64,000 bases of DNA, from positions 1 through 64,000 of the forward strand of contig NZ_JAPJDO010000028.1 of the NCBI RefSeq assembly GCF_026242045.1, given 5' to 3'. Under the pieces are notes generated by a model, which saw only the letters and a list, made by a program, of their open reading frames with translations, had not been told where the DNA came from and ran no database searches. The translations under genes were made by a program, and so were the position numbers. The stretch comes from Mycobacterium pinniadriaticum (lineage in GTDB: Bacteria; Actinomycetota; Actinomycetes; Mycobacteriales; Mycobacteriaceae). Numbering within the stretch: the stretch's first letter is position 1; each line of letters starts with the position of its first letter. This document shows, piece after piece, positions 1 to 8,837 of this stretch.

Positions 1-81
1 CGCCGGCACAGCTCCGCCGACGGGTTATCGCCCGTCAACTACGAGATCAGGGAATCCAAGACCAAGCCGCAAGCGGCATAA
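1..81 (+). mobile_element. IS3-family transposase (OrfB), 3' end only
   Basis: The frame open at the window edge ends at a TAA at 79-81 and encodes 26 residues. They contain HSSADGLSPVNYE, which matches the conserved C-terminal tail of IS3-family OrfB integrases (typically H-S-S-L-G-x-L-S-P-x-x-Y-E). The catalytic DDE domain lies outside the window. The element end must fall just downstream, before the E1-like gene starting near 136, so this insertion probably removed that gene's N-terminus. Confidence 0.7.
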
Positions 82-135
82 GGAACCCTCCACGATCTCG
101 GGGGAACCCCAACCGGACCCATCGACGCGGGCGAC

Positions 136-891
136 GTGACGGTGATCGGCGCCGGCGCCGTTGCGCACGCAGTCGGCTGGTGGGCTCAGGAGTTCGGACA
201 CCACGGCACCTGGACGACGATCGACGGTGACGACGCCACCATCTCCAACACCAATCGATGCCTGGGAATGACGGCGTCCGACGCCGGCTGGCCCGCCGGA
301 TTGCCGGCGTCCCAACCCCGCGCGAAGGCCGTCATCCTGGCGGATCTCCTCAGCGGACCTTCGGTGCCAATGTGGTTCGACCAGTGGATCGCAACCGACC
401 CCGAACGACCCGACTTGCTGCTGCCCTTAGCGAACGAGCGGGGAGTGCGAGCGCACGCCGCCGCTCTCGGTGAGCCGATCCTGCTGCACGCCACCACTTC
501 CGCTTCGTGGACGGCCGAGCTGCACCGCCACGTGCCCAGCGTCGACGATTGCCCGACCTGCCGCCTGCCAGAACGCGCCAAGCCGCAATTCGCGTGCTCA
601 ACCGGCCCCGCGAGTCCGGACCCAGGATCCTCTGACGCGGCGCTACCATTCCTCTCTGCGGCTGCTGGCCTGATGTTAATCGTCGCGATGCAGCAACTGA
701 CCATTGATGACTCCCTTGTTTCAGGCCGTCACAATCACTTCCGACTATGTTTCGAGCGCGGTGTTCGCCTTCGCCGATCCGTGCACCCCGCCCGGTGCCC
801 GCACACACTGGCGCGCGCGGCACGCAGAGCTATTCAGACGAGCGAACCGCGGCGGTTCGACAGACTGGACAGAGACGCCAACACACGGTGA
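136..891 (+). CDS. ThiF/MoeB/E1-like adenylyltransferase, probably 5'-truncated
   Basis: 251 residues from a GTG. The chain starts directly at the Rossmann glycine loop VIGAGAV (about residues 3-9). It keeps E1 ATP-site features: acidic residues after the second strand, NTNR at 38-41, and Lys64 in AKAVILA. A CPTC pair at 139-142 and a later RCPH resemble the structural zinc of E1 enzymes. ThiF/E1 proteins activate the C-terminus of a ubiquitin-like or sulfur-carrier protein. Genuine family members carry sequence before the glycine loop, and an IS3 transposase ends only 54 bases upstream, so the 5' part is probably lost. No E2-like or carrier gene is visible. It could be a remnant of a defence or ubiquitin-like conjugation locus. 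Confidence 0.6.
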   Translation: MTVIGAGAVAHAVGWWAQEFGHHGTWTTIDGDDATISNTNRCLGMTASDAGWPAGLPASQPRAKAVILADLLSGPSVPMWFDQWIATDPERPDLLLPLANERGVRAHAAALGEPILLHATTSASWTAELHRHVPSVDDCPTCRLPERAKPQFACSTGPASPDPGSSDAALPFLSAAAGLMLIVAMQQLTIDDSLVSGRHNHFRLCFERGVRLRRSVHPARCPHTLARAARRAIQTSEPRRFDRLDRDANTR

Positions 892-1157
892 GCGCGATCC
901 GCCCGATCGAGCGTCTGGGTTCACACGACGAACCCGACTTGGCCGATGCGCTGGGATCGCCTGTCTCCATACGAACCTCGGACGGCTCGCATGTTATTGG
1001 TAGTCCGCTCTTCTCGAGCGAGGCGGACACATCTGGACGCAGGCGGCGGCGGATGCCAGAAATCCGACGACTGCCGAACGGGCCAGGAGTGGCGAGATCT
1101 ACTGTCCCCCTTCGTGCTTCTGCCCCATTGTGCCGACGTCACGCTCCGATGCAGTAG
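888..1157 (+). CDS. Possible small hypothetical protein overlapping the E1-like gene
   Basis: An 89-residue frame begins at a GTG overlapping the E1-like stop codon (GTGA), an arrangement typical of translational coupling. The N-terminal half (IERLGSHDEPDLADALGSP) has normal composition. The C-terminal half is Arg-rich and may be out of frame, since the adjacent frame reads more naturally after about 1030. Its 3' end overlaps the convergent CBM2 gene. No family recognised. It may be a decayed partner of the E1-like gene. Confidence 0.25.
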   Translation: MSAIRPIERLGSHDEPDLADALGSPVSIRTSDGSHVIGSPLFSSEADTSGRRRRRMPEIRRLPNGPGVARSTVPLRASAPLCRRHAPMQ

Positions 1158-1573
1158 GACTGTCCAGTGAGGACGCAGTTCACCGGAGGTGAGTACGTGC
1201 CACTCAGCACACCGCGAAAGCCTCCGGCGGCCGTGCCACCCGGAGGGATGATGCGATTCCAGTTCGCCGGCGTAAGCACGTAGTGCGTGCCATATTGGGT
1301 GACGGCACTATTCCAGCTGTGGAAGATGGATTCGCCTGGCGGCAAGTCGAATTCCAGCTTCCAGTCCGTGAGCTGCGCGGCCGTTGGGTTGGTGATGACG
1401 AACCGGGCGATGAAGCCCGTCTGCCATGTCGATGTCACCGACAGTTGCGCCGTCGCCACGCCCGCGTAAGCAACCGGCGCGACTGGTAGCCCCAGGGCCA
1501 CCAGCACCCCTACCGCCGCGATCAGGTGAAGCGCCGCGCGCCAGCGGCTCGCGTAGCTGTTCAGTCGTAGCAT
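1139..1573 (-). CDS. Secreted stand-alone CBM2 carbohydrate-binding protein (Rv1987-like)
   Basis: 144 residues from the ATG at 1573. A signal peptide (basic start, hydrophobic core, cleavage near AYA/G) precedes a single family 2 carbohydrate-binding module of about 100 residues. Typical CBM2 features are the VTSTWQTGF start, FVITNPTAAQLTDWKLEFDL, surface-exposed Trp residues and terminal cysteines. No catalytic domain is attached. Such modules bind cellulose or chitin. M. tuberculosis Rv1987 has the same size and architecture and also lies in accessory DNA. The longer frame starting at 1633 is less likely because residues before MLRLN do not look like a signal peptide start. Confidence 0.8.
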   Translation of the reverse strand: MLRLNSYASRWRAALHLIAAVGVLVALGLPVAPVAYAGVATAQLSVTSTWQTGFIARFVITNPTAAQLTDWKLEFDLPPGESIFHSWNSAVTQYGTHYVLTPANWNRIIPPGGTAAGGFRGVLSGTYSPPVNCVLTGQSYCIGA

Positions 1574-1797
1574 GGTCGCCAACACTAGAGCGACCGTGCG
1601 GAGATCCTCCCCGGCGGCACGGCCACGCTGCACTACGTTTGCTCAATTGAGACCGTCGCGAAACGAGGACACTCCCCTGGATGACACAACGGTCGAATCC
1701 ACCACTATCAACCACATCGTCACCCCGGTCGGATTACTTTCCTTGTACTGCAAGGTGATTGATCTGTCACGGAGCCCTCGACACTTTGCGCTGCCCC

Positions 1798-2758
1798 TCA
1801 AGTATTGATCGTGTCGGACAGCAGGAGTTGGGCAGGGCCTTGGTCGTCGGGTGACCATAGTTCGGCGCCCACTCTGGCGAATGACCGGCACAGATTTACC
1901 ACTTTTGTCTTACCTCCGAACCGAACTGTCGTCTTCTCGATTTCTGTGAGTGACTCGAACGCTTTGTCGGCGAAACCATGGGTGGAGAGAAACAGACCCC
2001 CATCGCGATGCTCGCGCGCTACGACGTTCACGAAATTCCGAACGCTGTTCTCGCCGACCCGCTTACCCGAACGCCAGTGCTTGAGTTCGACGATGTAGGT
2101 CGTGGTGCCCGCTTCGGTGTGCAGCGTCAGAATGATGTCTTTTCCACCATCCTTGGACGCGCGTGTGAGTTCTGCTTCGAAGCCGAGGCTGTCTAGGACT
2201 GCAGCCACCATCCGTTCGAGGTCGCGCCATTCCAGGTGGTCGAGAGCATCCGGGTTGTGGGCCACATCGTGGCCATTTCCTCACTGACGCGGCGTATGAG
2301 GGCGGCGATCCGAAGTTCTGGTTCTCCGCCAGCCGAGGCAGCCGAACGGGCTACGGCGAGTAAGTCGTCGGGTGTGAGAAGTTCTACCGCGACGGGATTC
2401 TGCCGAGCCCGCTCTCGCGCAGAGGCGGTGAAGCCTGACCGGCCAATGAAGACTATTCGGCCGACGGCAGTTCGCCCCGCGAGCCCGACGATCCGATCAT
2501 CTCCGTGATATCTAGAGGCCGCCTGTGGTGCTTGTACTCGACGCCAAGCAGTCCTTCTTTCCCGCTGTCGGGGGCGGCGGTGCCGACGTAGTCGAATCCT
2601 GACTCGGGCCCAGGCCGCTGTACGACGTCGAACCCTTGTGCCGCCATGATGGGCGTGAGCAGCGGAAGGAGCCGGCGTTCGGCATCGGGGGGTGTCATCG
2701 TCGGCAGTTCCTGAACGAACCGCTCGATCTGCCTCACGAGGCCGTGGGGATCTGTCAT
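1798..2758 (-). pseudogene. Mrr-type restriction endonuclease split over three frames
   Basis: Three consecutive minus-strand segments in different frames together resemble one nuclease. Segment A (2758 down to about 2475) starts MTDPHGLV and includes GVEYKHHRRPLDITEMIG. Segment B (about 2500 to 2267) reads RTAVGRIVFIGRSGFTASARE and on to IRRVSEEMA with no stop. Segment C (2265 to 1798, possible GTG start) carries the Mrr catalytic core: LEWRDLERMVAAVL, then D-GGKD and VELKHW, the PD-(D/E)xK signature. Mrr proteins cut foreign, often methylated, DNA. The first change falls in a G/C-rich run near 2475-2500. The second coincides with overlapping ATG/GTG codons and could be a real gene boundary. 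Either decay or assembly error fits. Confidence 0.65.
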
Positions 2759-2780
2759 GGGTCTATTGTTTCGGGCGTCG

Positions 2781-3185
2781 TCACCATGCCTCACCAGGGA
2801 TCATCATCACTCCTGATCCGCAACAAACAGCGGATCCTCGAAGCGGTCGTTGACCGTCCGTCTGGTTCGGGGCGCCACCGCGTCCGGTGAGCAGTCGAGT
2901 GGCCAGGGTGATTCCTTCGATCGGCTTCAGGTCTGTCAGTGCTGCCCGTCGTACGGTCGCGTTCACCCGCGACGTGGCTGGCTGGATGGAAAGGGACGAC
3001 ACACCAAACCCTCTGGCGCGCTTCACAGCCGATGTGAGGTCGTCTGCAGTGAGTGTGGCTGCTAGCAATTGGGGCTCCAGAAAATCCGCAACACTCCACG
3101 GCGAGATAGGGTTCGACCCATGTTCGATCCTTCTGATCCCCCGGAGTGCCTCTGGCTTCCCCGTCCGTACTCCGAAGAGGAGCAA
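2781..3185 (-). pseudogene. Possible DeoC-like aldolase fragment
   Basis: The stretch VADFLEPQLLAATLTADDL followed by AVKRARGFGVSSLSIQP has the spacing of the N-terminus of deoxyribose-phosphate aldolases (D-x-L...T-x-x-D-x...A-x-x-x-GV...P). It is cut off after about 100 residues, without the catalytic lysines. Residues before VADF overlap the start of the opposite-strand gene at 3120 and are probably not coding. Assignment is tentative. Confidence 0.3.
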
Positions 3186-3626
3186 GCGGACGTATCGCGG
3201 GCGGTCGAGGCGAGCAGCGTCGAATTCGTCCCGTGGGCCAGTCTTCGACGGCTCGCCGACGGGATGGCAGGTGCTCGGAAGAGTCGGATCCGGTTACTGG
3301 CGACGGAGGGTGACCCTGCGGAGGGGCATCCGCGCTTGGCGGGTTGGGCCGCCGCTGTGGGCGCCAAGCATGTCCTCACCGGAGCGATCGTTTCCGCTCC
3401 GCCATCAGAGATCGAGAAGACCCTCGACAAGCTCAGGATGTACGGGAACAACGGCTGGGCGGACGTTAAGACTAACGTGGGCACAATGACGCGTACATAT
3501 GGCCAGAAACTGGCCGACGCCGGGTGCGGCCCAGACTGGGTTGTCGGCTACTTCATCGGCCAAGGCCTCCTCTGGGACAGCGCGGCGCGGCTACGCGAAT
3601 TCCTCGGCAAGAACGTGACCCGGTAA
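3120..3626 (+). CDS. Hypothetical protein, 168 aa
   Basis: Starts at the ATG at 3120 (MFDPSDPPECLWLPRPYSEEE), with a purine-rich GAGATAGGG upstream. Composition is soluble and cytoplasmic, with no signal peptide or membrane segment. Residues about 95-150 contain a helical stretch (SEIEKTLDKLRMYGNNGWAD) and an aromatic, glycine-rich part (DWVVGYFIGQGLLWDSAARL). I do not recognise a family. It lies in accessory DNA between a nuclease remnant and another unknown gene. Confidence 0.6.
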   Translation: MFDPSDPPECLWLPRPYSEEEQADVSRAVEASSVEFVPWASLRRLADGMAGARKSRIRLLATEGDPAEGHPRLAGWAAAVGAKHVLTGAIVSAPPSEIEKTLDKLRMYGNNGWADVKTNVGTMTRTYGQKLADAGCGPDWVVGYFIGQGLLWDSAARLREFLGKNVTR

Positions 3627-3763
3627 ACCCACAGAGCGCCTCACAGCGTCACCGCATCCAGATGCGGTAGGCCACGCGGACCGCGTCTGCAGTCGACAGC
3701 GATGGATTGCACCGCCGCTACACACGATCGGCTCCTGCACGCCCGCTGTGTACGTTCCAGCAC

Positions 3764-4714
3764 ATGACTTCCAAGGCGAATATCCGCAGGCGCGGCGTGC
3801 CCGCCGCCCCATACGTGAACCTGTCGGAGATCATTCTCCGGTTCACCGACGCGGTGGACACACTGCTCGCCGTTGACTTCGAGTTTCCTTTCTCGATCGG
3901 CAGCGAGGGCCTGCGCGATTGCGCAGCCGATGAACTACACCGCGGCACGCTGACCACACAGGCTGTAACCCGAATGGCGACGATGCAGCTCTACGCGGTC
4001 GCCGCGCAGTGCGATCTCCATCGCGGGATGGCCGCAGCTCTAAGGGCGGACGGAGTCTTCTTTTCGCCGTACCCGTTGGCCCGGACATGTGTCGTGACGG
4101 CCGCGAAGGCGTGGTTGATCATCAGCGCGCCCACTCGAGAGGATCGCCTGCAGCGCTACTTGAACGAAGAGCTAGTGGCCCTTTACGGAGCTCCCTGGGA
4201 ATTCACCGATCCGGATTCGACCCCTGACATTGCCGCGAAAACGGACGACCTTGCCGCGGTCGGGGCGACGGCGGGCCTGCGGCTCTTACCGAAGAAAAAG
4301 ACGGCGCGCAATTCGCGGGCGCCTCACCTTGTCCGAGCCGACCAGGAAGACGGGGCAAGGCCGCCGTCAGAATCCCGCATCGTGCGCGATGTGTTCGAGT
4401 CGTCCGGTCTGGGAGCAGATCAGGTCGACAAGCCGTACACATTGTTGTCGGCGGCAACCCACGGGCGGTTTATTCAATCTGGTGTGTCCGAGTCCATCCC
4501 GGCCGGGCGGTCCAGGTTCGACGTGCCGACACGAGGTCTGTCCTCGTCGCCTGGGACGACGGCTAAGGTCACGGTGCTGGCCGCGATCGCGACGCGGACC
4601 CATCTCCGGGCGTTGGCGCGGTATACGAATGTGCCGCAGGAGCAGGTACAGGACAGACTGGGAGCCCCGTTCAGGGAGTGGTGTGCGGCCGGCGGAGTTG
4701 AGCCGCCGGCCTAA
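3764..4714 (+). CDS. Hypothetical protein, 316 aa
   Basis: ATG at 3764 (MTSKANIRRRGVPAAPYVNLS). Mostly alpha-helical composition without signal peptide. The N-terminal part includes a hydrophobic helical core (LSEIILRFTDAVDTLLAVDF) and a helix-rich middle (AVTRMATMQLYAVAAQCDLH). A KKKTARNSRAPHLVR basic linker separates it from a C-terminal part containing LSAATHGRFIQ. The same style of H-G residue in a helical bundle is seen in HEPN-like or DUF-type actinobacterial proteins, but I cannot assign one. No operon partner is evident. Confidence 0.55.
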   Translation: MTSKANIRRRGVPAAPYVNLSEIILRFTDAVDTLLAVDFEFPFSIGSEGLRDCAADELHRGTLTTQAVTRMATMQLYAVAAQCDLHRGMAAALRADGVFFSPYPLARTCVVTAAKAWLIISAPTREDRLQRYLNEELVALYGAPWEFTDPDSTPDIAAKTDDLAAVGATAGLRLLPKKKTARNSRAPHLVRADQEDGARPPSESRIVRDVFESSGLGADQVDKPYTLLSAATHGRFIQSGVSESIPAGRSRFDVPTRGLSSSPGTTAKVTVLAAIATRTHLRALARYTNVPQEQVQDRLGAPFREWCAAGGVEPPA

Positions 4715-4774
4715 CTCGCGCAGAGGGCGACATGGCCCGCCGGAATCGTCGGTCCCTCCCTTTACCTTTGTGCG

Positions 4775-5413
4775 ATGGCCTTCACCCCGCTGCACCGAAT
4801 TCTGGGGCGGCAACCCAGCTCGCTGACTGATGAGATCCTTTCCGCGGCAGTCGAAGCGGGCGCTGCCGACACCGACGACCTCGACTGGAAGAGGGAGCTT
4901 CCGCCCGCGAAGGGACTCCCCTACAACGATTTCCCCAAAGACGTTGCTGCAATGGCGAACAGCGGCGGCGGGATGATTGTGTACGGAGTTGAAGAACTGC
5001 AGAAGACCGCAACCGGGCGCCTCGATACGGGCGATCTCACCGAGGTGCATGAGCGGACACTCCACAGCGCCGCTATCACCGCGATCGCACCACAAATGCC
5101 GATAACTGCCGACTCTGTCAGGCGCGGCGAGGCTGGCGGCGACGACAGTCTGAGACCCGCCCCCAATCTATGGGGCACGATCAACCGTCTGTCGCGACCA
5201 GACACACACCACCACTCGCCCTCGGCGGTTTTGCACAATACTGACATCGGTGAACTCAATACATGGCGCTACTGTGTAGTATTGTGCTGTGGCGGCATCG
5301 GAACGGTACCTTCAGCTGGCGGATGTTGCCGCTGGCCAGTGGGGCCTGGTCACGACCGCTCAGGCCCGTCACGTCGGGCTTACCCATCAACAGCTGACTC
5401 GGATGGCCCATAG
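4775..5413 (+). pseudogene. Truncated AlbA_2 (Schlafen-type) DNA-binding protein
   Basis: The first 80 residues contain LDWKRELPP and DFPKDVAAMANSGGGMIVYGVEE, a clear AlbA_2 / divergent AAA-4 start as in Schlafen-like ATP-binding regulators. Intact members continue for 300-500 residues. Here homology fades by about residue 115 (near 5120). The frame then runs through the operator of the next operon and ends in low-complexity, cysteine-rich translation, so the gene is a 3'-deleted remnant. Its truncation point is about 150 bases before the toxin-antitoxin start, suggesting the pair inserted or recombined here. Confidence 0.6.
5233..5287. promoter_or_regulatory. Inverted-repeat operator of the AbiE-type operon
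   Basis: A perfect 9-bp inverted repeat, GCACAATAC at 5233-5241 and GTATTGTGC at 5279-5287, flanks 37 bases and ends one base before the GTG start of the antitoxin. A further CAATAC half-copy occurs at about 5258. AbiEi antitoxins are known to repress their own promoters through inverted repeats, so this is a good operator candidate. The promoter hexamers themselves are not clear. Confidence 0.6.
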
Positions 5414-6131
5414 TGGCATCCTGCACCGCCTCCACCACGGGGTCTACCGCCTCGCCGGCGTGCCCCCGGACCCCTTCACCGAGCTCAAAGTGAGCTGGCT
5501 CACCCTCGACCCCGAGGCCACCGCCGCAGATCGTCTCGGCCGCTCTGACCCGGTCGGGGTCGTGTCGCATCGTTCGGCGGCGCGCTTGCATCAGCTCGGC
5601 GATCTCGACGCCGACCTCAACGAATTCACCTTGTCCGCCGGGAAACGCACGCGCGACCCTGACACCCGTCTCTACAAACGGGCCCTTGAGCAGTCGGACT
5701 GGCAGGTGATTGGCGGGCTCCCAACCACCACTGTTGGCGTCACGCTGGCTGATCTGGCCGCGGCCGCCACCGACGGAGGCCACCTCGGCGGGGTGGTCCG
5801 AGACGCAATCCTGCACGCCAAGATCACCTACCTCAACGCTGCGGCCGCGCTGCGGCCCTACGCCCATCAATACGGCGCCCCACTTGGCGACGGTCGCACC
5901 CTGGTCAAGACACTGCTCGCTCAGACTGGACTGTCCAAAACCATTGCTGCCGCAGCACAATTCGACGACATCGAGGACACCTGGCTGACAGATCAGCTCA
6001 ATACGGCGGCAACGCGGTACCTGGGCGGCACCGCTTTCCGCCGAGCCGCCGACCAGCTCGTCGTCGACCACGAACTGATGGGTGCGACCGATCTCTACGG
6101 CCTGCGACGCCCGCCACCGGACACCGCATGA
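5289..6131 (+). CDS. AbiEi-family antitoxin / transcriptional regulator (type IV TA)
   Basis: 280 residues from a GTG. The N-terminal winged helix (LQLADVAAGQWGLVTTAQARHVGLTHQQLTRMAHSGILHRLHHGVYRLAG) is characteristic of AbiEi antitoxins. A central segment (VGVVSHRSAARLHQLGDL) and C-terminal region follow the family layout. It neutralises the partner nucleotidyltransferase and represses the operon. The stop overlaps the toxin start by four bases (ATGA). The pair has the same order as M. tuberculosis menA3-menT3 (Rv1044-Rv1045), to which this looks related. Start choice: the GTG immediately follows the inverted repeat. No other in-frame start gives a complete winged helix. Confidence 0.85.
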   Translation: MAASERYLQLADVAAGQWGLVTTAQARHVGLTHQQLTRMAHSGILHRLHHGVYRLAGVPPDPFTELKVSWLTLDPEATAADRLGRSDPVGVVSHRSAARLHQLGDLDADLNEFTLSAGKRTRDPDTRLYKRALEQSDWQVIGGLPTTTVGVTLADLAAAATDGGHLGGVVRDAILHAKITYLNAAAALRPYAHQYGAPLGDGRTLVKTLLAQTGLSKTIAAAAQFDDIEDTWLTDQLNTAATRYLGGTAFRRAADQLVVDHELMGATDLYGLRRPPPDTA

Positions 6132-7018
6132 CGCCGCGATACGCGACACCGGCAGCGTTTCACGCCGCCGTCGAAACACGACTCAGGGCCGCGGCCAAAG
6201 CCTCGGGCCGCCCCGTCAACGAGCTGCGCCGTCATTACCTGACCCAGCGCTTTCTGGCCCGCGTCTACGCCGCAACGAACCCCAAGTGGGTGCTCTTGGG
6301 CGGCTCAGCACTGCTGGCCCGCATCCCGGGCGCCCGCCACTCCCGAGACGTCGACTTCGCTTACCCGCACACCCTGGCTACCGTAGCCGCCGAGCTCGCC
6401 AAGCTCGTCGGCACCGTCCCGGCGCCCGACCCGTTCGCCTTCGACATAGAAGTCATGCCAGCCCGCGACGAGGACCACCTCTCACTGAAAATCACTGCAC
6501 GACTGGGCGTTACGACAATCGACACCATCCCTGTCGACATCACGCGCCGCCCCAGGTTCGCCACCCTTGACATCGTGCGGCCCGATCCGGTCATCACTGT
6601 CGACGACGTTGACGATCTCCCGGCGTTTCTCACCATCCCACTGGCCCACCAGGTGGCTGACAAGATCTGCGCAATGTATGAAACCCACGGCGCCGCAGCC
6701 CTACCGTCCACACGGTTCCGCGACCTGGTCGACCTGGTCATCATCATCGACCAACGCACCGGTACTGAACTTGCCGCGAACACCGTGACAGCAGCGCTCA
6801 CAACAGAACAGACCCGCCGCCGGATCACCATTCCTGCCGACCTACCAGCACCCGGCCCACAATGGGTGAGCGGCTACAACCGCCTGGCCACACCACTACT
6901 CCCCCGTAACCTCAACCGCCTCGATGATGCGCTTACGCTCCTACATGCCTTCGTTGCCCCGATCCTGACAGCCACCGCCACCGGGAGCTGGGATCCAGCC
7001 TCCCGGCACTGGGGATGA
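6128..7018 (+). CDS. AbiEii/MenT-family nucleotidyltransferase toxin
   Basis: 296 residues, close to M. tuberculosis MenT3 (Rv1045). The DNA polymerase-beta fold signature is present: LLGGSALL (GGS at 58-60) followed by SRDVDF (D74, D76). Then come the family blocks HLSLKITARLG, IPLAHQVADKICAMYE and FRDLVDLVIII. MenT toxins block translation by adding nucleotides to the 3' ends of tRNAs or by related nucleotidyl transfer. All catalytic residues I can recognise are intact, so the toxin is probably active. It is translationally coupled to the AbiEi antitoxin. Family members act in phage defence or growth control. Confidence 0.85.
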   Translation: MTPRYATPAAFHAAVETRLRAAAKASGRPVNELRRHYLTQRFLARVYAATNPKWVLLGGSALLARIPGARHSRDVDFAYPHTLATVAAELAKLVGTVPAPDPFAFDIEVMPARDEDHLSLKITARLGVTTIDTIPVDITRRPRFATLDIVRPDPVITVDDVDDLPAFLTIPLAHQVADKICAMYETHGAAALPSTRFRDLVDLVIIIDQRTGTELAANTVTAALTTEQTRRRITIPADLPAPGPQWVSGYNRLATPLLPRNLNRLDDALTLLHAFVAPILTATATGSWDPASRHWG

Positions 7019-7093
7019 CGCCGCCCGGGCCCGGACAGCCACCCACACCGAACTTCCGCCTCTGGGATCCCGTGGGGACACTCCCCACTGGGG

Positions 7094-7408
7094 TCATTGT
7101 CGAGTGCCGCGGTGGACGGTGTAGCGCGCCCAGTCTGTGAACTCACGCATGATGACGCGCTGGCCATCGGGGCGAGTGCACGTCACCTGGAGACGGTCAC
7201 CGGCCACACTGGCATGCACGGTGACACCGGTTGGCAGGTACCGCGTGGCCGACAGCACTACGGTGCTGTCGTCGAACAGCTCGATCTCGACGCTGGCGGC
7301 GCCGACGATCTGGCATTCCTGGTAGTAGTTGGCCGACATCTCTTCCAGCGCCTCGGGCGACGGAGCGTCGAAGACAAAGATGTGTCGGATACCTGAGTCG
7401 GTCTTCAC
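7094..7408 (-). CDS. Small hypothetical protein, 104 aa
   Basis: The GTG at 7408 is preceded by AAGAGGA at good spacing, which favours it over the ATG at 7435. The product is compact and beta-rich (IRHIFVFDAPSPEALEEMSANYY, then VEIELFDDSTVVLSATRYLP) and could form a small beta-barrel or sandwich. No signal peptide. Family not recognised. It lies between the toxin gene and the IS110 element. Confidence 0.5.
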   Translation of the reverse strand: MKTDSGIRHIFVFDAPSPEALEEMSANYYQECQIVGAASVEIELFDDSTVVLSATRYLPTGVTVHASVAGDRLQVTCTRPDGQRVIMREFTDWARYTVHRGTRQ

Positions 7409-7568
7409 AGATGATTCCTCTTGTCGTGGCCGCATCGACCGTGATGCGGCTGAAGCTCACCGTAAAAAATCGGTATGCAATCGCTGGATCCCGAGCACAA
7501 CTGGGGAGGGCGAGCCTTGCCGTGGAGGCGTAAACATGGGAGTCCTGTTGCGGTAGCTCAGGTGGTAG

Positions 7569-8837
7569 TCAGCCGGCTGTCGCAGCGGCCAGCGCCCGTT
7601 TGATCGTGGAGACTGAGACACCCAGCTGGGTGGCGATGGAGACCGGCTTTTCGCCGTAGCTGCGCATCCGACAGGCCAGCACTGCCTGGTAGGAGTCCAG
7701 CGCCCGCGGCCGTCCGGCACAGGCACGCTCGGGGGGCGCCTGTGTGGCCGAGGCGAGGTCGGCCAGCGGCAGCATCATCACCCGCGGCAAGGTCGGAAAA
7801 TGCCGGCCGCGGCCGCTGTTGCGGCTGTCGGCCTTCATCCGCGTGTAGACCACCCGCGAGAGGCGCCGCTTGAGGGAGCGCAGCGCCCCTTGGCGGCTGT
7901 CGCCCTCGTCGATCCGCCGCTGGAAATAATCGCGGCCCGGGCCGGGGTGGGTGATCTGGACCATGGCGATGCGGTGCAGCGCAACATTGAGTTGACGGTT
8001 GCCGTGCCGGATGGGCCGCAGCAGGCGGGCGGTATCCCCCGACCAATGCGGGATGGGCGCCACCCCGGTGTGTCGGGCGAAGGCGGCCTCGCTCTTGAAC
8101 CGGTCGATCCCGGCGACCTCGGCCACGATTTTGGCGGCCGTCAGATTCCCGCAGCCCTGGATGCCCAGCAGCGCGGGCGCCGCCTCACGGACTCGCCCGG
8201 CGATGCGGCCCTCCAGCGCCTGCGCGGCATCGATGAACCCGACGATCTCATGGAATTCGTCGCGGGCGAGTTCGGCGAGCAGCCCGTGTTGGGTGGCTAG
8301 CCAGGCTCCCAGCTCCTCGCGGGGCTTTTTGCTTTCCCAGTTGCGAGGCTCCGCCCAGGCCGGGTCGAGCTGGTGGATGCGCTCGAGCATGCGGCTGATG
8401 AGGGCGACGCGGTGCTGCACGAGGTCCTCGCGGCGGTCCACGAGCAGCCGAAGTTCCATCGAGCACGCGTCGTGGCAGGCCACCGGAAGATCGGGTTCGC
8501 GCAGCACCGCCCGCGCCGCCGCGAGGGCGTCGATAGGGCCGGACTTGCCTAGCTCGCGTGAGGAGGCGCGCGAGCGACTCATCAGATGAGGGGGCACCCG
8601 AATCACCTTCTGCCCTCCGGCTAGCAGGTCTCGCTCTAGGCGCGCGGTGAGCGTGCGGCAGTCTTCCACCCCCCACACCACGTCGCGGCCGAACCGGGCT
8701 CGCGCCCACCGCAGTGCCTCGCCGTGACCCTCGTCGGTGGTCGCGACTGTGAGCTGAGCGAGCTTGCGGCCCAGAGGATTCACCGCTACCAGAGTGTGGC
8801 TGCGCTTGTGAGCGTCGACGCCGATGACCGCGTCCAC
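7569..8837 (-). CDS. IS110-family transposase (DEDD recombinase) with C-terminal HTH
   Basis: 422 residues. The N-terminal RuvC-like domain starts AVIGVDAHKRSHTLVAV and contains VWGVEDCRTLTARLE and GPIDALAAARAVLR, supplying the DEDD acidic set. The Transposase_20 domain (LLGIQGCGNLTAAKIVAEVAGI, then TGVAPIPHWSGDTARLLRP) carries the catalytic-serine region. IS110 enzymes recombine using a bridge RNA encoded next to the gene. Unusually, about 60 extra C-terminal residues form a helix-turn-helix (YGEKPVSIATQLGVSVSTIKRAL). The frame is intact, so the element may be mobile. Confidence 0.9.
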   Translation of the reverse strand: MDAVIGVDAHKRSHTLVAVNPLGRKLAQLTVATTDEGHGEALRWARARFGRDVVWGVEDCRTLTARLERDLLAGGQKVIRVPPHLMSRSRASSRELGKSGPIDALAAARAVLREPDLPVACHDACSMELRLLVDRREDLVQHRVALISRMLERIHQLDPAWAEPRNWESKKPREELGAWLATQHGLLAELARDEFHEIVGFIDAAQALEGRIAGRVREAAPALLGIQGCGNLTAAKIVAEVAGIDRFKSEAAFARHTGVAPIPHWSGDTARLLRPIRHGNRQLNVALHRIAMVQITHPGPGRDYFQRRIDEGDSRQGALRSLKRRLSRVVYTRMKADSRNSGRGRHFPTLPRVMMLPLADLASATQAPPERACAGRPRALDSYQAVLACRMRSYGEKPVSIATQLGVSVSTIKRALAAATAG

